Shown here one piece after another: positions 1-5,214 of a stretch of DNA of 9,109 nucleotides; position 1 is the first letter of the stretch; every line of letters begins with the position of its first letter. The DNA comes from Clostridiaceae bacterium (GTDB lineage Bacteria > Bacillota > Clostridia > Saccharofermentanales > UBA5734), in contig JAAYKS010000171.1 of assembly GCA_012522285.1 (NCBI GenBank), forward strand, positions 1 through 9,109, read 5' to 3'. A program made the translations under genes and the position numbers. The notes under the pieces are model-generated. The model was given only the letters and a program-made list of their open reading frames with translations. It did not search any database and was not told the origin of the DNA.

Positions 1-416
1 GCGCGTGCCACCACGTCGCCGAACCGGCGGACATCCCATGTCGTATCTCCCTGGTACGGCACCGGTGGCCGCAGCAGACCCACTCCGATCTCCAGGTCGT
101 CCAACTCCTCCCTTGTCTCCGGAGGGAACCGGGGATCCCGGCTGCAGGCCGACACCGCATTGGTAGCCAGTTCTTCCGCCAGCGTATTCCGGACCGGCTC
201 GATCGTTCCGATGCAGCCCCGCAGCAGTCCTTGCAGGTGCAAAGAGACAAACGCCCCCGAGGAGGGTCCGATCATCTCCTTCTCAAATGCCGGATCGACG
301 ATACAGGTTTCCCGATAGGACGCCCAGGTCATCCTCTTGCGGCTACCAACCCACAACCGGACCGCGGCCGTGGCATATAGCACATAGGGATCGCGTATGC
401 TTTTATCCGTCTCCAT
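1..416 (-). CDS. amrA: AmmeMemoRadiSam system protein A (AMMECR1 domain), 3' end cut by window
   Basis: Partial gene reading leftwards off the window: 138 codons are visible from ATG at 416 to base 3. The translation carries the AMMECR1-domain signature: GAFVSLH, then LLRGCIGTIEP, then DPRFPP, then a D-LEIGVGLL segment. This matches the family pattern (G-x-F-V-T, G-C-I-G-T-I, N-A...DPRFPP, L-x-I-x-V-x-L-L). The missing part should hold the VVxxG...GLLLP segment. AMMECR1 is a cytosolic domain conserved in bacteria, archaea and eukaryotes, and its reaction is unknown to me. In prokaryotes it is typically encoded next to, or fused with, a MEMO-like protein and a radical SAM enzyme, exactly as here. 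Its start overlaps the end of amrB by 14 bases (403–416), which suggests translational coupling. The domain identity is firm; a biochemical function cannot be stated. Confidence 0.93.
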   Translation of the reverse strand, partial: METDKSIRDPYVLYATAAVRLWVGSRKRMTWASYRETCIVDPAFEKEMIGPSSGAFVSLHLQGLLRGCIGTIEPVRNTLAEELATNAVSACSRDPRFPPETREELDDLEIGVGLLRPPVPYQGDTTWDVRRFGDVVAR

Positions 417-1269
417 CGTCCGCTCCTTTGCAACCGGCCGCAAAAGCGGTCAGATAGCCGACGCCGTAAGGCCCCTCATGTGAGTAGATCTCCACATCGG
501 CCTGTCCGACGCCCTCCGCGTCGCACCCCAGATACCCGGCCAGTACCGCAATCGGCCGCAACCCGCACTGGGCTGCATTCTCTACCATGCCCGCGTCGAG
601 ACTTGTCAGTGAGCCGAGGTGCCCCGACCGGAGGATCTGCTCGATCTTCCGGTCAAACACCGGCCCGTCCGGATGGAACCCATACGGCCCGTCGTCCCGC
701 AGCACATGGGACAGATCCGCACTCGCGAGCAACAGCGGTTTTTCTTTCATCTCCTCCACTGCGGTACGCAAAGCGGCACCGGCACGCAGATGCGCCTCGA
801 CCGACAGAAATCCGGTGGAAATCCGCACGATCCGAAAATCCGCCCAGGCCGTACGGATGAAATAGAGCGGAACCAGACAGCCATGGTCGAGAGGTGCCTT
901 GCGGACCGCCTCGGGAACGACCGGAATACCGGCACGCTCCAGACAGTCTGCGATCCGGTCCGCCAACACCCGGTCGACCGGAAGCGCCATCCGCACCCCA
1001 GGTGCGCCAAATGCGGCCATGTCTCCTTCCAGACTCTCGACCGTACTGACACAAACCGCGTCCCGGTAGGCGGGTCCGTGCGGGGTCACACACAGAATCG
1101 TTTTTGGGTTTTTCTCCCGCACCCGTCCGGCCACCGCCTCCATGCCGATGCGGGTCGCGACGGCATCGGATTCGCGGCCTCGGCCGACAGGGGGTAGCAG
1201 GATCGGCGGATGGGGGCATACCACACCGCAATAACCGCGGTGGCCCGATGGATCAAATGTTTCCGACAT
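403..1269 (-). CDS. amrB: AmmeMemoRadiSam system protein B (MEMO-like, LigB dioxygenase fold)
   Basis: 288 residues, close to the usual MEMO size (about 270–300). Candidate metal-site or active-site residues by family position are H20 (PHPP), H64 (TPHG), D185 and H188 (ASADLSHVL) and C235 (QCGLRP). Human MEMO1 uses two His and one Cys, and the fold is that of class III extradiol dioxygenases. H129 in LDHGCLVP is also a conserved-type residue. The start at 1269 (MSETFD) is preferred over an upstream ATG at 1323, because GGAG at 1277–1280 sits 7 bases before it and the longer version would run further into amrS. The gene overlaps the amrS stop by 17 bases and the amrA start by 14. Eukaryotic MEMO1 has been linked to copper/iron redox; the role in bacteria is unknown. 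Probably cytosolic; no signal peptide or membrane segment is visible. Confidence 0.93.
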   Translation of the reverse strand: MSETFDPSGHRGYCGVVCPHPPILLPPVGRGRESDAVATRIGMEAVAGRVREKNPKTILCVTPHGPAYRDAVCVSTVESLEGDMAAFGAPGVRMALPVDRVLADRIADCLERAGIPVVPEAVRKAPLDHGCLVPLYFIRTAWADFRIVRISTGFLSVEAHLRAGAALRTAVEEMKEKPLLLASADLSHVLRDDGPYGFHPDGPVFDRKIEQILRSGHLGSLTSLDAGMVENAAQCGLRPIAVLAGYLGCDAEGVGQADVEIYSHEGPYGVGYLTAFAAGCKGADDGDG

Positions 1270-2164
1270 AGACGTGCTCCAGCCTTTCTTTTGCGGCTTC
1301 TGACAGCCGAAACAACAACTCACGATCGGTGGGGGGTGCCGTGTGGTGGTTCGCGGGAAAACACCGGCTCAAGTGAAGCGGAAGCGAGCGGTCGAGCGTC
1401 GCCAGCCAGTCAAACGCGGGGACCAGCGCCTCCAGGGAGTCGTTCATACCGGGCACCACCAGTGTTGTCACTTCGACATGACAGGCAGTGAGACACAAGG
1501 CGATGGTGTCGAGGACCGGCTGCAATCGTCCGCCGCACCAGCGCCGGTAGGTGGCGTCGTCAAAGGATTTGAGGTCGATGTTCATCGCGTCGATCCAGGG
1601 AAGCAGTTCCCGCATGGGCGCGGGGTTGATGTACCCGTTGGTGACCAGGATGTTGCGCAGTCCCGCCGCATGGGCTTTCGTCGCGGTTTCGAGTACGAAT
1701 TCATACGAAACCAGCGGCTCGCTGTAGGTGTAGGAAACGCTGGGCGCACCCCTTTGCATCGCGGCCTCGACGATGCCCGACGCGTCGACGGGAACCGACT
1801 CCCCATATCGTTCGGGTCCGGGGAGAGTGCCGCGGGGAAGGTCGGCAAACGAAATCCGCGCATTTTGACAATACACACACTGCAGATTGCAGCCGTGAAA
1901 CCCCACGGAGTAAGTCATGGTGCCGGGCATGAATCGGCGAAGAGGCTTCTTTTCGACCGGGTCGAGCGCGATCGCCGCGGCGCGACCGTAGGTCACGGCT
2001 CGCAGGATGCCCCCCTCGTTGCGGCGAACCCGGCACAGCCCGTACGCGCCGTCGCGAAGCACACAGCCATGCGGACACAGCAAACAGCGGACGTCATGTC
2101 CGGTCAAGCCTTCACTCGTCTGATAGGATGCGATCCGTTCTCCGGGCTTTTCAGGCTGGTCCAT
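1253..2164 (-). CDS. amrS: AmmeMemoRadiSam system radical SAM enzyme
   Basis: 303-residue radical SAM protein. The SAM-binding [4Fe-4S] motif is GCNLQCVYCQN with C92, C96 and C99 (CX3CX2C). An N-terminal cysteine group C27, C30, C34, C44 (CLLCPHGC...GLC) is typical of this family and may bind a second metal centre. Family blocks follow: SYTYSEPLVSYEF (about 143–155), ILVTNGYINPAP (172–183), DAMNIDLKSF (192–201), CGG (210–212) and VEVTTLVVPGMNDS (230–243). The family is often mis-named pyruvate formate-lyase activating enzyme; the presence of amrA and amrB next door argues for AmrS. Start 2164 has GGAG (2172–2175) 7 bases upstream. A longer frame to 2329 would cut into the SDR gene and has no family support. 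The protein ends at YVGNI, without the cysteine-containing C-terminal extension seen in some relatives. The substrate is unknown. Confidence 0.94.
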   Translation of the reverse strand: MDQPEKPGERIASYQTSEGLTGHDVRCLLCPHGCVLRDGAYGLCRVRRNEGGILRAVTYGRAAAIALDPVEKKPLRRFMPGTMTYSVGFHGCNLQCVYCQNARISFADLPRGTLPGPERYGESVPVDASGIVEAAMQRGAPSVSYTYSEPLVSYEFVLETATKAHAAGLRNILVTNGYINPAPMRELLPWIDAMNIDLKSFDDATYRRWCGGRLQPVLDTIALCLTACHVEVTTLVVPGMNDSLEALVPAFDWLATLDRSLPLHLSRCFPANHHTAPPTDRELLFRLSEAAKERLEHVYVGNI

Positions 2165-2235
2165 ATGGCAACTCCGCCGGAAGACGGAGACGTTTCCTCC
2201 CTCTTCCCTCCCTGCCGGCAGCCCCGTCGGGATCT
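2165..2235 (-). other. SDR–amrS intergenic leader, G-rich on the coding strand
   Basis: This 71-base gap shows no hairpin followed by a T-run, and no good -35/-10 pair on the minus strand, so read-through from the SDR gene into amrS is likely. On the minus strand it holds a G4 run (2225–2222), then the palindrome TGCCGGCA (2213–2220), then three G3 runs (2212–2210, 2208–2206, 2201–2199). The amrS ribosome binding site is GGAG at 2172–2175. Confidence 0.6.
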
Positions 2236-3258
2236 CTAGCGGGACGGTGCGGCTTCCGCCTTCGCGTGCTCCTGCGCGGCGATGATCCGGTCGCACAGGA
2301 TGTCGAACGCGGGATCCGGTGTCCGGCATTCCGGGTGTGCCAGAATGTGCTCAAGGCACATCCGCACCCCCTGGTCAAACCGGACGGTACAAGTGAACCC
2401 GGGCACCAGACGTTTGATTTTCGAATTGTCGAAGATCACGCTGGTGGCTTTGTCTCCCATCAGCGCTCCCCGCGCGGACGGGTCGAACTCCGCGATGAAA
2501 TCCGAAGAAACGTGGTAGAGCAGCGGCTCGACACCGAGTGCGCGTGCGACGATCGTGTAGATCTGGTTCCAGGTGAGGGTCTCGTCCGAGGTGATATGGA
2601 CTGCCTCCCCGATCGCGCGGGGAGCGCCCATCAGACCCACGAATCCCTTCGCGAAGTCCCCGTTCCATGTCATGGTCCAGAGCGAAGTGCCGTCGCCGTG
2701 TACCAGAACCGGCTTGCCCTGCAGCATCCGCTCCAGCACCTGCCAGCTGCCCTGGTTTCCGTTGTAGCCCATCGGGATAGACCGACGCCCATACGTATGA
2801 CTCGGGCGAACGATGGTGACCGGGAAGCCCTCCTTGCGGTAGGCCTCCATCAGCAGGAGCTCGCTCTCGATCTTCTTTTGTGAATAGGCCCAGAGCGGAT
2901 TGGAAAGGGGGGTGCTTTCCCGCACGAGCGGGTCCCCCAGCGGCTTCTGATAGGCCGATGCGGAGCTGATATAGAGATACTGTGCGGTCCGGTCGGTGAA
3001 CATCCGCACCGCCTGGGCGGCGTGCGCAGCGTCGAACCCGATGAAATCGGCCACGGCATCAAACACCAGCCCGTCGATGGCGGCCAGCACCGCGTCGGTA
3101 TCGGCAAAATCCGCCTGCAGCGGGTGAACGCCCTCCGGCAGTTCCGCGTCCGTCCTGCGTCCGCGGTTGAGCACCCAAAGCTCCCAACCCGCTTTGGCGG
3201 CCTCCGCGACGACCGCCGTGCTGATCGTTCCTGTTCCACCGATGATCAATGCCTTCAT
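2236..3258 (-). CDS. SDR-family NAD(P)-dependent epimerase/dehydratase-like protein
   Basis: 340 residues. An N-terminal Rossmann motif GGTGTIS (7–13) follows the first beta strand. An acidic D50 in LQADF (after the second half of the coenzyme fold), the SSASAY block (98–103) and the catalytic YxxxK pair Y125/K129 (AYSQKK) define an extended or atypical SDR. Further blocks are VRPSHTYG (150–157), a GDG turn at 188–190 and HITSDETLTWNQIY (221–234). The S at motif position 13, rather than G, resembles the atypical SDR/CSP41-like epimerase group. The substrate, probably a sugar or sugar nucleotide, cannot be named. The ATG at 3258 is supported by GAGGTGA (3263–3269). The same frame stays open leftward-antisense across the whole dehydrogenase gene, but the Rossmann fold begins exactly at this ATG. 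The gene lies 71 bases upstream of amrS with no visible terminator and may be co-transcribed. Confidence 0.88.
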   Translation of the reverse strand: MKALIIGGTGTISTAVVAEAAKAGWELWVLNRGRRTDAELPEGVHPLQADFADTDAVLAAIDGLVFDAVADFIGFDAAHAAQAVRMFTDRTAQYLYISSASAYQKPLGDPLVRESTPLSNPLWAYSQKKIESELLLMEAYRKEGFPVTIVRPSHTYGRRSIPMGYNGNQGSWQVLERMLQGKPVLVHGDGTSLWTMTWNGDFAKGFVGLMGAPRAIGEAVHITSDETLTWNQIYTIVARALGVEPLLYHVSSDFIAEFDPSARGALMGDKATSVIFDNSKIKRLVPGFTCTVRFDQGVRMCLEHILAHPECRTPDPAFDILCDRIIAAQEHAKAEAAPSR

Positions 3259-3295
3259 ACTGTCACCTCGCGTCGTCTTTTTTGGACTTCTCCCT

Positions 3296-3323
3296 TTGAT
3301 TATAAAGGAAGTTGTAGGATAAT
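3296..3323 (+). promoter_or_regulatory. Predicted sigma-A promoter for dehydrogenase–wal genes
   Basis: Plus-strand -35 TTGATT (3296–3301, 4 of 6) and -10 GATAAT (3318–3323, 5 of 6) are separated by 16 bases. The start point would be near 3330, leaving a leader of about 58 bases. It overlaps the leftward promoter almost completely: each -35 touches or overlaps the other promoter's -10. This promoter was judged by eye. Confidence 0.5.
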
Positions 3324-3328
3324 GATAA
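3299..3328 (-). promoter_or_regulatory. Predicted sigma-A promoter for SDR–amr genes
   Basis: Reading the minus strand, the -10 hexamer is a perfect TATAAT (3304–3299). A -35 TTATCA (3328–3323, 4 of 6 match) lies 18 bases upstream. Transcription would begin near 3292, giving a leader of about 34 bases with the GAGGTGA ribosome binding site at 3263–3269. This is the most AT-rich stretch of the window. Confidence 0.6.
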
Positions 3329-3338
3329 CGACATCCGG

Positions 3339-3360
3339 CGACCCCGTCCGAGGACGGTCG
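3339..3360. promoter_or_regulatory. Imperfect inverted repeat in dehydrogenase 5' leader
   Basis: CCGTCC (3344–3349) and GGACGG (3352–3357) form a perfect 6-base inverted repeat around GA. The arms extend to CGAC (3339–3342) and GTCG (3357–3360) if two C bases bulge. It sits just downstream of the predicted start point and 15 bases before the ribosome binding site (GGAGGT, 3375–3380). It could be a DNA operator or an mRNA hairpin; the sequence does not say which. Confidence 0.4.
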
Positions 3361-3387
3361 TCCCGAATTTATGTGGAGGTACCCAAA

Positions 3388-4431
3388 ATGGAAGGCAAAA
3401 TGAAAGCAGCCGTTCTGATCGAGACCGGCAAAGTAGAATATCAGGAAAGAGACATCCCGACCCTGCGCGACGACCAGGTGCTGATCAAAATGATGCACTG
3501 CGGCATCTGCGGCTCGGATGTGCACTATTACGAGCACGGCCGGATCGGCGACTTTGTCGTGCGCGAGCCCATGGTGCTCGGCCATGAAGGCGCCGGGCGG
3601 ATCGTCGAAGTCGGCAGCGCGGTCACAGACCTCAAAGCTGGCGATCTGGTGACGATGGAACCCGGCATTCCCTGCGGCCGTTGCCACTACTGCAAGACCG
3701 GCAATTACAACCTGTGTCCGGACGTGATCTTCTTTGCGACACCTCCGGTCGACGGCATTTTCCAGGAATATGTCGCACACCCGGCCAACATGTGTTTTAG
3801 GCTCCCCGAGGGGATGGATACAGTGACCGGCGCGCTGATGGAGCCGCTCTCCGTCGGCTTTTTCGCCGCGGAGCAGGGATGGGCGACCGTCGGACAGAGC
3901 GCAGTCGTTCTGGGCAGCGGATGCATCGGGCTGTGCACGCTGATGGCGCTCAAAGCGCGCGGCGTCAATGAAGTCTATGTCGCCGACGTGTTCGACATCC
4001 GCCTGGACAAGGCGATGGAACTGGGCGCCGCGGGCGTCATCAACGCCTCGCGCGAAGACACGGTCCAGCGCATCCTGGAACTGACGGGCGGCGAGGGCGT
4101 CGATCTGGTCTTTGAGACCGCAGGCAGCCGCGTCACGACACAGCAGACTCCCAAACTGGTCCGCCGCGGCGGCACCATCGTCATGGTCGGGATGGCTCCG
4201 GATTCGGAGCTGGTCTACGACCTCGGGACAGTGGTCGCCAAACAGGCGACCGTCCGCTCGGTCTTCCGGTATCGCAACCTGTACCCGACCTGCATCGACG
4301 CGGCCAACCGGGTTCCTCTCCCGGTTAAGTCGATCGTGACAAAGTACTTCCCGTTCGACAAGATCCCGGAAGCGATCGAGTACAACATCAAGAACAAGAG
4401 CGAAACCGTCAAAGTCGTCATCGAGTACTAA
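3388..4431 (+). CDS. Zinc-dependent medium-chain dehydrogenase (sorbitol/L-iditol dehydrogenase-like)
   Basis: 347 residues, the normal length for the sorbitol dehydrogenase branch of the MDR superfamily. Catalytic zinc ligands by family alignment are C41 (CGICGSD), H66 and E67 (GHE), with E152 (MEPLSV). The structural-zinc cysteines C96, C99, C102 and C110 are all present. The segment NLCPDVIFFATPPVDG (108–123) is characteristic of sorbitol/xylitol/L-iditol dehydrogenases. The coenzyme motif is GSGCIG (176–181), and D200 at the end of the second strand predicts NAD+ over NADP+. Expected reaction: NAD+-linked oxidation of a polyol to a ketose, with the exact polyol unknown. Start ATG 3388 has GGAGGT 7 bases upstream; ATG 3400 is an alternative without a comparable site. 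Only 26 bases separate its stop from walR, with no terminator, so it may share a transcript with the wal genes. Confidence 0.9.
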   Translation: MEGKMKAAVLIETGKVEYQERDIPTLRDDQVLIKMMHCGICGSDVHYYEHGRIGDFVVREPMVLGHEGAGRIVEVGSAVTDLKAGDLVTMEPGIPCGRCHYCKTGNYNLCPDVIFFATPPVDGIFQEYVAHPANMCFRLPEGMDTVTGALMEPLSVGFFAAEQGWATVGQSAVVLGSGCIGLCTLMALKARGVNEVYVADVFDIRLDKAMELGAAGVINASREDTVQRILELTGGEGVDLVFETAGSRVTTQQTPKLVRRGGTIVMVGMAPDSELVYDLGTVVAKQATVRSVFRYRNLYPTCIDAANRVPLPVKSIVTKYFPFDKIPEAIEYNIKNKSETVKVVIEY

Positions 4432-4457
4432 GACAACACCAAAAAGGGGGAGCATGC

Positions 4458-5180
4458 ATGGGAGCGAAAATTCTGGTTGTGGACGACGAACCCAACATCG
4501 TCGATATCCTCAAAGCCAATCTCGAGCGTGAAGGGTACACCGTCGTGACCGCCGGAGACGGCGCACAAGCGCTCGAACTGGGCCAGTCCGTGAAGCCGGA
4601 TCTGATTCTGCTGGATTGCATGCTCCCGAAAATGGACGGATTCGACGTTTGCCGGAGACTCCGGCAGACCGTCAGCGTCCCCATCCTGATGCTCACCGCC
4701 AAAAGTGAAGAAATCGACAAAGTACTGGGGCTGGAGCTTGGTGCCGACGACTACATCACCAAGCCGTTTTCCATCCGCGAGGTGCTCGCGCGGGTCAAGG
4801 CGCAGTTGCGCCGGGTCCGGCTGTCTGAGGCGGAACCGGACGCGGACGGCAAAGTGCTGACTTTCGGGGAACTGGTGATCGACAATGCCGCGTACGAAGT
4901 GCGGCGCGGCGACAAGGTCATCGACCTTACCCTCCGGGAGTTCGAGCTGGTCCGGTTCCTTGCGCAGAACGCCGGCCAGGTCTTCTCACGCGAATCCTTG
5001 CTGGAAAAAGTCTGGGGATACGAATACTTCGGGGATGTCCGCACCGTCGACGTGACCGTGCGGCGCACCCGCGAAAAACTCGAACCCGATCAGGACAACT
5101 ATCGCTTCATCCTGACCAAGCGGGGCGTCGGATACTATTTCGACAAAGGGGCGGGAGCCGCCGACAAGACCGGCAAATAA
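4458..5180 (+). CDS. walR: WalR-type response regulator (OmpR/PhoB family)
   Basis: 240 residues. Receiver domain 1–120: acidic pocket D9/D10, phosphoacceptor D53 (LLDCMLP), T80 (MLTAK) and K102 (TKPF). C-terminal winged-helix DNA-binding domain about 133–228, with LTLREFELVRFL (157–168), the recognition-helix region VRTVDVTVRRTREKLE (194–209) and a terminal KRGVGYYF wing. The segment EIDKVLGLELGADDYITKPFS closely follows the WalR/YycF version. WalR controls autolysin and cell-wall genes in Bacillota. The identification rests on sequence plus downstream walK, walJ and rlmH; PhoP-like regulators are close relatives, but the walJ context settles it. The ribosome binding site GGGGGAG (4446–4452) lies 5 bases before the ATG. 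Confidence 0.92.
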   Translation: MGAKILVVDDEPNIVDILKANLEREGYTVVTAGDGAQALELGQSVKPDLILLDCMLPKMDGFDVCRRLRQTVSVPILMLTAKSEEIDKVLGLELGADDYITKPFSIREVLARVKAQLRRVRLSEAEPDADGKVLTFGELVIDNAAYEVRRGDKVIDLTLREFELVRFLAQNAGQVFSRESLLEKVWGYEYFGDVRTVDVTVRRTREKLEPDQDNYRFILTKRGVGYYFDKGAGAADKTGK

Positions 5181-5198
5181 CCCCCACCCTCCTCGGAA

Positions 5199-5206
5199 AG
5201 GAAGTG
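5199..5206 (+). promoter_or_regulatory. walK ribosome binding site (supports GTG start)
   Basis: AGGAAGTG resembles the anti-16S complement AGGAGGTG with one mismatch. Its distance to the GTG at 5215 is 8 bases, against 11 to the neighbouring ATG at 5218, which favours the GTG. The two choices differ by a single residue. Confidence 0.55.
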
Positions 5207-5214
5207 CCTCCCGC

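Noticed and set aside
1865..1870. Perfect TTGACA on the plus strand, antisense to the radical SAM motif of amrS
   Set aside because: No acceptable -10 hexamer 16–18 bases downstream; the bases are explained by the CVYCQN codons on the other strand.
1343..2239. 298-codon plus-strand open frame opposite amrS
   Set aside because: No recognisable motif; arginine/glycine/valine-rich shadow translation opposite a confident gene.
3313..3329. Possible WalR box (TGTAGG, 5 bases, GATAAC) over the rightward -10
   Set aside because: Spacing fits the known TGTWAH-N5-TGTWAH pattern, but each half-site matches only 4 of 6 bases, which is expected by chance in an AT-rich patch.
2236..4455. A 739-codon open frame on the minus strand running through the dehydrogenase gene antisense into the SDR gene
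   Set aside because: Only the part from 3258 leftwards has family motifs. The rest is stop-free because GC-rich codons read in reverse seldom make stops; the opposite strand clearly encodes the zinc dehydrogenase.
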